From positions 1 through 64,000 of the forward strand of contig NZ_MAEI01000012.1 in assembly GCF_009933255.1 (NCBI RefSeq): DNA of 64,000 nt. Direction: 5' to 3'. The notes beneath the pieces were generated by a model. The model was not told where the DNA came from. It was given only the letters and a program-made list of their open reading frames with translations, and did not search any database. Of this stretch, positions 19,107 to 27,673 are shown in pieces (the first letter of the stretch is position 1; the number at the start of each line of letters is the position of its first letter). The position numbers and the translations under genes are program-made. The DNA comes from Enterococcus diestrammenae. GTDB lineage: Bacteria; Bacillota; Bacilli; Lactobacillales; Enterococcaceae.

Positions 19107-19659
19107 CCGTGATGACCAAAGAGGTAGTATCGGTTTTTGCTAATAAGCCTTCAGCAGTCGCCAAATCATTTAGCCAACCGCGAATGGCGTCTTTGGGGAT
19201 GATTAAAGGCATCCGATTGTGGATCGGTGCTACTAAGTCATTGGGTTCAGTGGTAAGAATGACGGACTCGACACGGTCGGCCACTAAACGATATAAACCA
19301 GCAACATAGAGGGGGCCCTCATCTGATGAAGTAAACAGATATTTTTGTTTATCTGCTCCCCATTCATAAAAACCAGTCATGGGAAAGAGGCAACGTTTAT
19401 TCGCAAAGGAGGGAGCAAAGGTTGGTTTTTCCTGAACGGTTTCACTGCGAGCATTGATGATCAACTGCTTTGACTTGGGATGGGAAAAGCCCCAATGTGT
19501 GAAAGCCAGACGCATTTTTTGACCTTCCCCAGATCCAAGGGTAATCACCTGTTCAGAGGGAAAGACTTCCCCTTGTTTGGCTGGCCCCATCCCCAAGGCG
19601 ATTTTGTAATACTCATCTAATTCGCCAGTGATTGGGTTGAATAGGTAACGTCCGCACAT
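19099..19659 (-). CDS. SRAP domain protein (abasic-site DNA-protein crosslinking, YedK/HMCES type)
   Basis: 186 residues. Cys2 follows the initiator Met (MCGRY), the residue that in YedK and HMCES forms a thiazolidine crosslink with abasic sites in single-stranded DNA. The family motifs NARSET, GFYEW (active Glu) and PIHNRMP (active His) are all present. It should shield abasic sites at replication forks. GGAGG lies just upstream of the start. It is divergent from a DNA glycosylase-like gene, giving a repair-themed gene pair. Confidence 0.93.
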   Translation of the reverse strand: MCGRYLFNPITGELDEYYKIALGMGPAKQGEVFPSEQVITLGSGEGQKMRLAFTHWGFSHPKSKQLIINARSETVQEKPTFAPSFANKRCLFPMTGFYEWGADKQKYLFTSSDEGPLYVAGLYRLVADRVESVILTTEPNDLVAPIHNRMPLIIPKDAIRGWLNDLATAEGLLAKTDTTSLVITAA

Positions 19660-19746
19660 ACTTTTACCTCCATCTTTTTTACGTGTTAATTAGCTGTCTC
19701 TTTATTTTAACAGGTTTTCTTCGTATAATGAACCGAGGTGTTTTTG

Positions 19747-20412
19747 ATGACATTGGGAAATCTCAAGGAACTCTATGAAATTCTGCTTAAAGAACAAGGG
19801 CCGTCAGAGTGGTGGCCGGCCGATAGTAAAGAAGAAATCATGATTGGTGCCATTTTAGTGCAAAATACCAACTGGCAAAATGCTGCTCGCTCACTCGCCA
19901 ATCTCAAAGCATTAACGAATTTTCAAAGGAAGCAGCTGGTCGCGTTACGCCAGCCGGAAATTTTGGAAGCCATTCGTCCCAGTGGTTTTTACTGCAATAA
20001 AAGCCAAAGTCTTTTTGAAGTGCTCCACTGGTTTGCCGCTTGGCAGTTTGACTATAAAACAATTCAAGCTTATTATGGCGAAGACCTACGCAAGACTTTA
20101 CTGCAGTTACGAGGTATCGGTGAGGAGACCGCAGATGTTTTTTTACTGTATCTCTTTGATCAACCAATTTTCATCGCCGATAGCTATGCCCGACGTTTGA
20201 TGGAACATTTAGGCTTGCCAACGCTGCCAACTTACCAATCTTTAAAAAGACTGGTGCCAGCCGAAATGAAGAACTTTACAATTGCTGAAGCCCAAGATTT
20301 TCATGGACAAATTGATGAATTTGGTAAGGTCTGGTTTCGAGGTGGCAAGCGCTTTGAGCAAAGTTTTTTAGCGGATTTTTCATTGCTAGTAGAGGAGGGA
20401 AAAGATGAGTAA
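19747..20412 (+). CDS. HhH-GPD DNA glycosylase, endonuclease III/MagIII-like
   Basis: 221 residues. The helix-hairpin-helix is LRGIGEETADVFLLY (about 114-128) and the catalytic Asp lies in FIADSYARR. At the position where endonuclease III has its lyase Lys, this protein has Glu (GIGEET), so it should be a monofunctional glycosylase, if active. The C-terminal [4Fe-4S] Cys cluster of Nth is absent. This fits 3-methyladenine glycosylase III-type proteins. ATG 19747 has GAGGTG 6 bases upstream; TATAAT at 19724-19729 lies very close, so the leader is short. It overlaps the AraC gene by 8 bases. Confidence 0.8.
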   Translation: MTLGNLKELYEILLKEQGPSEWWPADSKEEIMIGAILVQNTNWQNAARSLANLKALTNFQRKQLVALRQPEILEAIRPSGFYCNKSQSLFEVLHWFAAWQFDYKTIQAYYGEDLRKTLLQLRGIGEETADVFLLYLFDQPIFIADSYARRLMEHLGLPTLPTYQSLKRLVPAEMKNFTIAEAQDFHGQIDEFGKVWFRGGKRFEQSFLADFSLLVEEGKDE

Positions 20413-21274
20413 CTATTTGGAAATTACCCATATGGAGAAGGAATTTCCGTTTCGGGCTTTTTTAAATGATGGGTTGACGATCACCTATCCCCACTTTCAT
20501 AAGGAAATTGAAATCATTCATACGAAATCCGGTAAAGTCAATATCGGTGTCGGCCAAGACTTGATTGAGTTGGCAGAAGGGGAGACTTATCTTTTTTCCA
20601 GCGGAGTACCCCATTATTTTTTGACGTCTCCTGATAGCGAGCGGTATGTTTTCCAATTTGATCTGCTGATGTTTGATGAGGTAAATCTAAGACAAGCCGG
20701 TGAGCCGACTTTGTTTGACTTATTTGAAAATGGTGAACCTTTAAGTCGCAATTGGCCTGCAAGTTTCGCTAAAAAAATCACAGAGCTTTTAATGGCGTTA
20801 TATCAGACCCAAGAAGCTGCCCCCATCGGTGCTCGTTTTCGGATGGAAGCTTTATTACATCTTTTCGTAGCTGAGTGCTATCAATTTTTGCCTCCTAAAA
20901 AAGAGGAAACTGCAATTACGCAGCCAGCTGCCGTCAAATATCAGGAAACCTTGGATCAATTAAATCTCGTGTTTGATTTAATCGAAAACCACTACCAAGA
21001 TAGTCTGACTTTGGAGGATGTGGCGAACGCAGTAGGCTTTTCTTCCTATTATTTCACCCGTTTCTTCAAAAAGAACACTGGTCAGACCTTTAGTCAGTTT
21101 TTAACCGACTACCGAGTGAATCAAGCGAAGTGTATCTTAGCGGCTGAGAAAATACCAATGGTGGAAGTAGCAGAAAAGGCCGGTTTTGCTAGTGTCAAAA
21201 CTTTTCATCATGTCTTTAAGGAGAATGTGGGGGTTTCGCCCTTGAAATATCAGAAGAATATTTTGGAGGGGTAA
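20405..21274 (+). CDS. AraC-family transcriptional regulator with N-terminal cupin domain
   Basis: 289 residues. The N-terminal part (about 1-160) is an AraC-type cupin sensor (FHKEIEIIHTKSGKVNIGVG, PHYF). The C-terminal 100 residues hold two helix-turn-helix motifs (LTLEDVANAVGFSSYYFTRF and MVEVAEKAGFASVKTFHHVF) and the closing GVSPLKYQK. It lies 450 bases upstream of the sugar-oxidoreductase operon in the same direction and is the obvious candidate regulator. The start has GAGGAGGG upstream and overlaps the glycosylase gene by 8 bases, so the two may be co-transcribed. Confidence 0.9.
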   Translation: MSNYLEITHMEKEFPFRAFLNDGLTITYPHFHKEIEIIHTKSGKVNIGVGQDLIELAEGETYLFSSGVPHYFLTSPDSERYVFQFDLLMFDEVNLRQAGEPTLFDLFENGEPLSRNWPASFAKKITELLMALYQTQEAAPIGARFRMEALLHLFVAECYQFLPPKKEETAITQPAAVKYQETLDQLNLVFDLIENHYQDSLTLEDVANAVGFSSYYFTRFFKKNTGQTFSQFLTDYRVNQAKCILAAEKIPMVEVAEKAGFASVKTFHHVFKENVGVSPLKYQKNILEG

Positions 21275-21292
21275 GTGGGCTACCATTCCACG

Positions 21293-21324
21293 ACAGAGTC
21301 CGGAAAGAAGGGCTCTGTTTTTTT
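21293..21324 (+). terminator. Intrinsic terminator after the AraC gene
   Basis: ACAGAGTCC / GGGCTCTGT stem (one G-T wobble), 8-base loop, run of seven T. Confidence 0.85.
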
Positions 21325-21595
21325 GTCAGGTCTTCTTGCAGATTAAAGCTCAAAACTCTATTCTCGTAGTGTCTCCGCCTCTAATCTACCGGTTGCTAAA
21401 AAGGTCAAATGTAACTTCGTAGATATTGTATTGATAGGGGGATAGTCAGAGCACTGTCAGTGAGAAAGCCGGCTAGTCTCGCTTCCGGCGAATGCCTCGA
21501 GTGGTAGTGAGTGGTCATTTGGGGATTGCTACATCTAGGGCAATATTCGGGAATAATGGTGAGTTTTATGGGAAGAATTTTGTAAGCCTTATCAC
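21325..21595. other. Non-coding stretch upstream of the sugar operon
   Basis: No gene seen. AGATTA (21340-21345) and TAATCT (21382-21387) bracket a weak hairpin containing TCTCCGCCTC, loosely like the palindromic elements elsewhere. A second symmetric patch around 21470-21500 contains CCGGC and GCCGG-like arms. Confidence 0.35.
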
Positions 21596-21631
21596 TATAA
21601 TGAGGGAGTCAAAAGGAAAGAACGTTTTCAA
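21596..21631 (+). promoter_or_regulatory. Candidate promoter -10 box and catabolite (cre) site of the sugar operon
   Basis: TATAAT at 21596-21601 has no clear -35 box, as expected for an activator-dependent promoter. The 15-mer at 21617-21631, AAAGAACGTTTTCAA, matches the reverse of the CcpA cre consensus WTGNAANCGNWNNCW except at one position. It lies at about +10 to +25, a repressing position. A poorer match (AACGTCTTC) lies near 21673. Confidence 0.5.
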
Positions 21632-21723
21632 TAGCCCTTCATTGGTCTATGATCGATTGGCAATCTGAGAAAACGTCTTCTGAAAAAACCTATTAAAACC
21701 CACATTTAGGAGGATCTTAAAAC

Positions 21724-22800
21724 ATGACATTGAGAATCGGAATTATCGGCTGTGGCGGTATCGCCAATGGCAAACATATGCCGGCCTTGAAAAAAGTTAA
21801 AGAAGCAGAAATGGTGGCTTTTTGTGATTTAATCGAAGAACGTGCGGAAAAAGCCGCAGTGGAATTTGGGGCTGCCGAAGCCTCAGTTTATACAGATTAT
21901 CAAGAAATGTTAACTCAAGAAGAGTTGGACGTGATTCATGTCTGTACGCCAAACTCTTCTCATAGCCCGATTACGATTGCGGCTTTGGAAGCTGACTGCC
22001 ATGTGATGTGTGAAAAACCAATGGCGAAAACTACCGAAGAAGCCCAGCTGATGATTGATGCTGCCAAACGGACTGGTAAAAAACTAACAATTGGTTACCA
22101 AAATCGTTATCGGACAGACTCTATGTACCTACATGAAGCGTGTCAAGACGGCGAATTAGGGGACATTTATTTTGCTAAAGGCCATGCAATTCGGCGACGG
22201 GCGGTGCCTACTTGGGGCGTCTTTTTAGATGAAGAAGCCCAAGGTGGCGGACCATTGATTGATATTGGTACCCATGCTTTGGATTTGACCTTGTGGATGA
22301 TGGATAACTACAAACCAAAATATGTAGTAGGGAAAGCTTATCGGGAATTGGCAGACACAAAAAATGCCGCCAATGCTTGGGGCCCCTGGGATCCAGAAAA
22401 ATTCACTGTTGAAGATTCTGCTTTTGGTTTTATCATGATGGAAAATGGCGCGAGTATCTTCTTGGAATCCTCTTGGGCCTTAAATACCCTCGATGTGAAA
22501 GAAGCCAAAACTACTCTTTGTGGGAGCAAAGGTGGCGCGGACATGAACAATGGCCTGACGTTAAATGGTGAAAAACGGGGACATCTCTACGACAACGAAA
22601 TCCAGTTGGAAACTGGTGGTGTTGACTTCTTTGATGGTGCTGGTAGCGATCCGGCTGATGTGGAAGCCCACATGTGGATTGACGCTGTCTTAAACGATAA
22701 AGAGCTAGTGGTGAAACCGGAAGAAGCCCTTGTAGTTACACAAATTTTAGAAGGTATTTACGAATCTTCCAAAACCGGTCAACCGTATTTTTTTAACTAA
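21724..22800 (+). CDS. Gfo/Idh/MocA-family sugar oxidoreductase (first)
   Basis: 358 residues. The N-terminal Rossmann fold has GIIGCGGIANGKH for NAD(P). CEKPMAKT is the family EKP motif with the catalytic Lys (about residue 99). The C-terminal alpha/beta domain carries GGGPLIDIGTHALDL with the catalytic Asp and His. Relatives oxidise hydroxyls of inositols, sugars or glycosides. It is the first gene of the operon, with TAGGAGG upstream. A 72-base gap with a hairpin (GGCAGAGAGC / GCTTTCTGCC) follows. The substrate is not readable from sequence. Confidence 0.9.
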   Translation: MTLRIGIIGCGGIANGKHMPALKKVKEAEMVAFCDLIEERAEKAAVEFGAAEASVYTDYQEMLTQEELDVIHVCTPNSSHSPITIAALEADCHVMCEKPMAKTTEEAQLMIDAAKRTGKKLTIGYQNRYRTDSMYLHEACQDGELGDIYFAKGHAIRRRAVPTWGVFLDEEAQGGGPLIDIGTHALDLTLWMMDNYKPKYVVGKAYRELADTKNAANAWGPWDPEKFTVEDSAFGFIMMENGASIFLESSWALNTLDVKEAKTTLCGSKGGADMNNGLTLNGEKRGHLYDNEIQLETGGVDFFDGAGSDPADVEAHMWIDAVLNDKELVVKPEEALVVTQILEGIYESSKTGQPYFFN

Positions 22801-22872
22801 GGCATTGAAACCTGTGGCAGAGAGCTGAAAGTTGCTTTCTGCCTCGGGAAGCTGACTAAAGGAGTAGATGAA

Positions 22873-23622
22873 ATGAAACCAAAAATCGCCTTACAATTAT
22901 GGACTATCAAAGAAGCTATGGCGGCTGATTTTGCAGGGACTTTAAAAGCTGTAAAAGAAAATGGTTATGACGGTGTTGAATTTGCGGGCTATCAAGACTT
23001 CACGGCGACAGAGATTCGTCACCTGTTGGATGAAAACCAACTGGAAGTCTGTGCTAGCCATATCCCCTTTGAAAAATTAAGTGAAGATTTGGCCGGTGTC
23101 ATGGCTTTTGAAAGGACCATCGGCAATCGTCGCATTGTTTGTCCTTGGCTAAGTTTTGACAACTACCAAGACTGGAAAGCGGCATTTGCTACTCTGGATG
23201 AAATAGGCCAGACCTTGACTGAAGCTGGTTTTGAATTTTACTATCACAATCATGCCCATGAGTTTGCGGAAGTTCCTGGAATCGATATTCTCCACTATCT
23301 GACTGCCCACACCTCTTACGTAAAATTGGAAGTGGACCTTTATTGGGTAGCTAAAGCAGGGGTGGCAGTAGACGAATGGTTACTGGATCATGCCCCTAAA
23401 ATTGGCTTGTTGCATTTTAAAGATCTGACAGCTGATGGGACGGAAAGTACAGAAATCGGACACGGGGTCTTACCGATGAAAGATTACTTAGTTTTTGCTA
23501 AAGAATACCAACTACCTTGGCTAATCGTAGAGCAAGAAGCTTTCCAACAATACGAACCTGTAGAAGCCAGTCGCATCGATTGTGACAATCTAACTGCATT
23601 AAGAGATGAGGTATACGCATGA
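22873..23622 (+). CDS. Sugar phosphate isomerase/epimerase-like TIM-barrel protein (first)
   Basis: 249 residues, AP-endonuclease-2/xylose-isomerase-like barrel. Probable metal ligands are in YYHNHAHEF (Glu), LEVDLYW (Asp), LLHFKD (His) and LIVEQE (Glu). Members act on keto-sugars, inosose or sugar phosphates, and some cleave 3-keto-glycosides. The stop overlaps the ThuA-like start by 4 bases (ATGA), so it is translationally coupled to it. Confidence 0.85.
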   Translation: MKPKIALQLWTIKEAMAADFAGTLKAVKENGYDGVEFAGYQDFTATEIRHLLDENQLEVCASHIPFEKLSEDLAGVMAFERTIGNRRIVCPWLSFDNYQDWKAAFATLDEIGQTLTEAGFEFYYHNHAHEFAEVPGIDILHYLTAHTSYVKLEVDLYWVAKAGVAVDEWLLDHAPKIGLLHFKDLTADGTESTEIGHGVLPMKDYLVFAKEYQLPWLIVEQEAFQQYEPVEASRIDCDNLTALRDEVYA

Positions 23623-24329
23623 CAAAGATAACGATTTGGAATGAATTTCGCCATGAAAAAACCGACGCTGCAGTACAAGCCATGTATCCAGAAGGTATCC
23701 ATGGTCAGCTAGCAAAATTTTTAACGGCAGCTGGTTTTGATGCAACCACCGCTACTTTGGATGAACCAGAACATGGTTTGACAGATGAGGTCTTAGCCAA
23801 CACGGATGTCCTACTCTGGTGGGGACATATGGCTCATGAGGAAGTTTCCGATGAGGTGGTTGAAAAGGTTCATCAACGGGTATTGGCTGGTATGGGGCTG
23901 ATCGTGTTGCACTCTGGGCATTTTTCTAAGATTTTTAAAAAGTTGATGGGTACTAGCTGTGATTTGAAATGGCGAGAAGATGAAAGCCATGCCCGTGTTT
24001 GGAATGTCAATCCCAGCCATCCGATTACAGCAGGAATTGGCGAATTTATTGATTTAGAAAAAGAAGAAATGTATGGGGAACATTTTGACATCCCCGCACC
24101 AGATGAACTGATTTTTATCAGTTGGTTTCCAAATGGTGAAGTTTTCCGTAGCGGTTGTACTTTTGCGCGAGGCAATGGCAAGATTTTTTATTTCCAGCCA
24201 GGACACGAGACCTACAATAGCTACTACAATGAAAAAGTCCAACAAGTGATTATCAATGCTGTCAATTGGGCCAAACCAACTGACAATCTCCGCCCATATT
24301 ACGGTCATTTTCAACCATTGGAAAAATAA
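23619..24329 (+). CDS. ThuA-like protein
   Basis: 236 residues with a glutamine-amidotransferase-like fold. Family landmarks are [28 protein letters not shown] and [10 protein letters not shown]. In rhizobia thuA and thuB (a Gfo/Idh/MocA protein) serve the use of trehalose and related disaccharides through 3-keto intermediates. The same pairing is seen here. The exact reaction of ThuA-like proteins is not settled to my knowledge. Confidence 0.85.
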   Translation: MTKITIWNEFRHEKTDAAVQAMYPEGIHGQLAKFLTAAGFDATTATLDEPEHGLTDEVLANTDVLLWWGHMAHEEVSDEVVEKVHQRVLAGMGLIVLHSGHFSKIFKKLMGTSCDLKWREDESHARVWNVNPSHPITAGIGEFIDLEKEEMYGEHFDIPAPDELIFISWFPNGEVFRSGCTFARGNGKIFYFQPGHETYNSYYNEKVQQVIINAVNWAKPTDNLRPYYGHFQPLEK

Positions 24330-24356
24330 GTGTAAATAAAAAAGGAGCAAACTAGT

Positions 24357-25325
24357 ATGAAATTAGGTGTCTTTACCCCCTTGTTTAATCAACTTTCCTT
24401 CGATGAAATGATTGAACTCGTAGCAAAGAAAGGCTTACAAACTGTTGAAATTGGTACGGGCGGTTCTCCGGGGGATGCCCATTTAAAAATCGATGAACTC
24501 TTGGCTTCTTCAGATGCCCGCAAAGAATACTTGGCGAAGTTGGCGGATAAAGGTTTGGAGATCTCAGCATTAAGCTGCCACAACAATCCAATTTCCCCAT
24601 TACCAGAAACAGCTAAAGAAGCCGATGAATTAATCAAGAAGACCATCAAATTGGCCAGCTTAATGAATGTGCCAGTGGTTAACGGTTTTTCAGGTATCTC
24701 TGGCGGCAATCCTACTGATACGCAAGTGAACTGGCCAACACTGCCATGGCCAACCGAATATAGCGACAATTACAATTACCAATGGGAAAACAAGTTAATT
24801 CCTTACTGGAAAGGCATCAATACCGAAGCCGAAGCAGCCGGTGTCAAAATCGGTATCGAGCTTCACGGTGGCTTTTTGGCTCATACCCCTTACACGATGC
24901 TAAAACTTCGTGATGGTGCTGGTAAAGCGATTGGCTGTAATCTAGATCCCTCTCATCTGTGGTGGCAAGGAATTGACCCAGTGGCTGCTATCAAGATTTT
25001 AGGGGAAGCTGGCGCGATTCATCATTTTCATGCGAAAGATACGTATTTGGATCAAGACAATATCAACATGCATGGCTTGACGGACATGCAACCTTATGGC
25101 AATGTCAAAACCCGCGCCTGGACTTTCCGTTCTGTCGGCTGTGGTCATGACTTGAAAGTCTGGTCAGATATGGTTAGCGCTTTACGAATTTACGGCTATG
25201 ATTATGTTTTGAGTATCGAACACGAAGATACAATCATGTCAGTAGATGAAGGCTTAAATCGCGCAATTACCAATTTGCGCTCGATTATGATTAACGAGCA
25301 GCCTTCTGAGATGTGGTGGGTCTAA
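24357..25325 (+). CDS. Sugar phosphate isomerase/epimerase-like TIM-barrel protein (second)
   Basis: 322 residues, larger than the first barrel. Likely metal ligands are in KIGIELHGGF (Glu), NLDPSHLWWQG (Asp and His), HHFHAKDT (His) and LSIEHED (Glu). NLDPSHLWW and FHAKDT are typical of the group found beside Gfo/Idh/MocA enzymes. AAAAGGAG precedes the ATG. It lies 27 bases after the ThuA-like gene and 61 before the last oxidoreductase. Confidence 0.87.
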   Translation: MKLGVFTPLFNQLSFDEMIELVAKKGLQTVEIGTGGSPGDAHLKIDELLASSDARKEYLAKLADKGLEISALSCHNNPISPLPETAKEADELIKKTIKLASLMNVPVVNGFSGISGGNPTDTQVNWPTLPWPTEYSDNYNYQWENKLIPYWKGINTEAEAAGVKIGIELHGGFLAHTPYTMLKLRDGAGKAIGCNLDPSHLWWQGIDPVAAIKILGEAGAIHHFHAKDTYLDQDNINMHGLTDMQPYGNVKTRAWTFRSVGCGHDLKVWSDMVSALRIYGYDYVLSIEHEDTIMSVDEGLNRAITNLRSIMINEQPSEMWWV

Positions 25326-25386
25326 AACCAGACAGTTAAGAGTTTTAGTTTCCAAAGAAAAAATTGTAGAAAACGAGTGACGACAA

Positions 25387-26424
25387 ATGAAAAAATTAAA
25401 ACTAGCAGTGATAGGATACGGTGGCATGGGTTCTTATCACTTTGACCATTTGCTTCCCAACGAAGGCGAGTTATTTGAGCTTGTAGGGGTTTACGACATT
25501 AAAGAGGATCGTCAAACCTTGGCTACAGAAAAAGGGCTGAAAGCATACGGTAGCCGTGATGAGTTACTGGCGGATCCTGAAATTGATTGTATTTTGATTG
25601 CGACTCCAAATGATAGCCACAAAGAAATCGCAATCGCCGCTTTAGAAGCTGGCAAACAAGTCGTTTCTGAAAAACCGGTAACGATGAATGCGGCGGAAAT
25701 GCGGGAGATTATGGCTGTCGCTGAACAGACTGGCCAGGTCTTCATGGTCCATCAAAACCGTCGCTGGGATCCCGACTATCTGATTGTCAAAGAGTTGATG
25801 AATTCAGGCGCCATCGGGGATGTTTTCCAAATCGAGTCGCGGGTTCATGGTGCAAATGGTATTCCTGGCGATTGGCGACGTTTGAAACAGCACGGTGGCG
25901 GGATGCTCTTAGACTGGGGCATTCATTTGTTGGATCAGATTATGTGGATGGTAGATAGCCCATTGAAGTCCATCGAAGCCGATTTTAGTACTATCCTCGG
26001 AGAAGAATGTGACGATGGCTATATCACTTATCTGACTTTTGAAAATGGCTTGCGGGTCATCACTGAAGTTGGCACGACGAACTATATTCGCTTGCCTCGT
26101 TGGTACGTGAAAGGGACGCAAGGGACAGCAGAAGTTACTGATTGGGATCTTTCCGGTAAGATGGTGGTAGCGACAAATGCGGATGTCGCCGCTCCGACAC
26201 CGATTCAAGCAGGTGTTGGACTGACTAAAACGATGGCGCCACCTTCAGAAGCAGCTACCAAAACTTTGCCATTACCAAAGGGCTTGCAACTGCCTCAAAG
26301 TTTCTATCAAAACTTTTACGATGTGATTGTCAATGATGGTGTTCCGATCGTAAAAAATGAAGAAGTTTTAAAAGTCATGGAACTTATCGATCATATTTTT
26401 GAGATCGTGGAAAAGTCGAACTAA
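25387..26424 (+). CDS. Gfo/Idh/MocA-family sugar oxidoreductase (second)
   Basis: 345 residues. NAD(P) site AVIGYGGMGSYH, catalytic SEKPVTMN, and GGGMLLDWGIHLLDQ with the active Asp and His. It differs clearly from the first oxidoreductase, so the pair may oxidise the glycoside and later reduce or oxidise the released sugar. It is the last gene of the operon; a strong terminator follows. Confidence 0.9.
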   Translation: MKKLKLAVIGYGGMGSYHFDHLLPNEGELFELVGVYDIKEDRQTLATEKGLKAYGSRDELLADPEIDCILIATPNDSHKEIAIAALEAGKQVVSEKPVTMNAAEMREIMAVAEQTGQVFMVHQNRRWDPDYLIVKELMNSGAIGDVFQIESRVHGANGIPGDWRRLKQHGGGMLLDWGIHLLDQIMWMVDSPLKSIEADFSTILGEECDDGYITYLTFENGLRVITEVGTTNYIRLPRWYVKGTQGTAEVTDWDLSGKMVVATNADVAAPTPIQAGVGLTKTMAPPSEAATKTLPLPKGLQLPQSFYQNFYDVIVNDGVPIVKNEEVLKVMELIDHIFEIVEKSN

Positions 26425-26432
26425 CACAATAG

Positions 26433-26472
26433 GACACCCTGTTTAGGCTCTGGCTCTAACAGGGTGTTTTTA
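26433..26472 (+). terminator. Intrinsic terminator of the sugar operon
   Basis: ACACCCTGTT / AACAGGGTGT stem, 14-base loop, T run. Confidence 0.88.
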
Positions 26473-26524
26473 TCTGACCAAGGCTAAAATGTTTGGCTTC
26501 ACGCACTAGCTCAGCCACCGCAGA

Positions 26525-26626
26525 CAGTTGGACTAAGGCAAAGCTGCATGTCCAACTAATATTTTCTAAAATTAAGGCGAAACCGACTCATGATAAAGAA
26601 CGTCTTATGTCGGTTCCGCCTTAATT
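26525..26626. repeat. Intergenic palindromic element, copy 2 of the dispersed repeat
   Basis: Two adjacent palindromes: AGTTGGAC / GTCCAACT (26525-26558) and a long hairpin at 26570-26626 with arms AATTAAGGCG+AACCGAC and GTCGGTT+CGCCTTAATT. The loop region TCATGATAAAGAAC and 3' arm match the element at 5249-5306. The rest of the gap to 26798 shows no gene. Confidence 0.55.
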
Positions 26627-26798
26627 CTCGAGAGCTGTATGAGTTCGTTCCACCTTTCCTTTTTCAGTGAGGTGATAGGGGAGAAGTGGGGACAAAGCAG
26701 GCGTAACGATAATGAACTCTTTTACCGGCGCCACCTTTGATAGAGGAAGAAAGTCTAGAAAAATGGTAGTATAGGTAAAAAAGGAAGGAGCCCCTCTC

Positions 26799-27167
26799 AT
26801 GACTTGTTGTCCATTTTGTTCGAGTTTGTTAGAACCAGTTTTGGAAAATTCTTGGGCCTGGGCTATCTATGACCGCCATCCCGTATCTCCAGGGCATCTC
26901 CTCATTATCCCTAAAGCTCACAAGCTGGATTACTTTCACCTTTCTCAGGTAGAAAGGTTAGCTATTGAGGAGTTGCTGATAGCGGCCAAAGCCATGCTGG
27001 ATCACAAATTTAAACCAGCGGGCTATAATATTGGCTGGAATTGTGGTGCAGCAGCTGGGCAAACGATTTTTCATTGCCATTGTCATGTCATCCCCCGTTA
27101 TCAAGGGGATACGCGTCATCCAAAAGGAGGCGTACGTGGGGTGATTCCTGAGAAAATGGCATATTGA
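26799..27167 (+). CDS. HIT-family protein (nucleotidyl hydrolase/transferase)
   Basis: 122 residues. The histidine triad HCHCHVIPRY (His-x-His-x-His-hydrophobic-hydrophobic, about residues 94-100) is the catalytic motif of nucleotide-conjugate hydrolases. An N-terminal CCPFC could hold Zn. VSPGHLLIIPKAH is a further family landmark. Substrate unknown; dinucleoside polyphosphates or adenylated amines are usual. GGAAGGAG lies upstream of the ATG. Confidence 0.92.
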   Translation: MTCCPFCSSLLEPVLENSWAWAIYDRHPVSPGHLLIIPKAHKLDYFHLSQVERLAIEELLIAAKAMLDHKFKPAGYNIGWNCGAAAGQTIFHCHCHVIPRYQGDTRHPKGGVRGVIPEKMAY

Positions 27168-27200
27168 TCGATGTCGGATATCATGAAAGGAAGGAAAATC

Positions 27201-27551
27201 ATGGCTACTTTCTTTACTGTTTATACGAAGGCCCAACAGTTTTTATTGTTGCAAGCATATGCCGATGAGGTGATGACGGAAGAGGAATTGATGCAGTTTG
27301 TCATCGAGGAAACGAAGGATGGGCGTTTTTTGTTTGTTTCAAATCAGAGCATCTATTTAGTGACACCCCATGTTTCATTAGCTGATTTTGAAAAGGTTGC
27401 CTATCGCTCCTCAGAAGTTCAGCTACAGCAAAAGGGGTCAGAGTTGATCGTCACTACCCCCACCGAAAACCTCCGCCTAGAGCTCGGTAGTCCTGAAGAA
27501 GCGACGAGGGTTCGCTCAGACTTCAAATATTTATTAAATCAACAATCCTAA
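27201..27551 (+). CDS. Small cytosolic protein of unknown function
   Basis: 116 residues, not recognised. ATG 27201 is preceded by AAAGGAAGG at a proper distance, unlike the upstream in-frame ATGs. Mixed helix and strand, no membrane span; the central part is beta-rich (GRFLFVSNQSIYLVTPHVSL), suggestive of a PH-like or SH3-like fold, but this is only an impression. It follows the HIT gene by 33 bases and ends at a hairpin. Confidence 0.65.
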   Translation: MATFFTVYTKAQQFLLLQAYADEVMTEEELMQFVIEETKDGRFLFVSNQSIYLVTPHVSLADFEKVAYRSSEVQLQQKGSELIVTTPTENLRLELGSPEEATRVRSDFKYLLNQQS

Positions 27552-27592
27552 CTAGCATTATACGAATGCATGTTCTATTATAAAGAGGAGAT

Positions 27593-27630
27593 AAACAGCT
27601 GTCAGTTTTTTAAAGACAGCTGTTTGTGTT
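27593..27630 (+). terminator. Hairpin terminator
   Basis: Perfect 11-bp stem AAACAGCTGTC / GACAGCTGTTT with an 11-base loop and TTTGTGTT tail. Confidence 0.65.
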
Positions 27631-27673
27631 GAAGAATAGCGCTTAAAAGCGAGGCAGAGGACGTGGAGCGATT

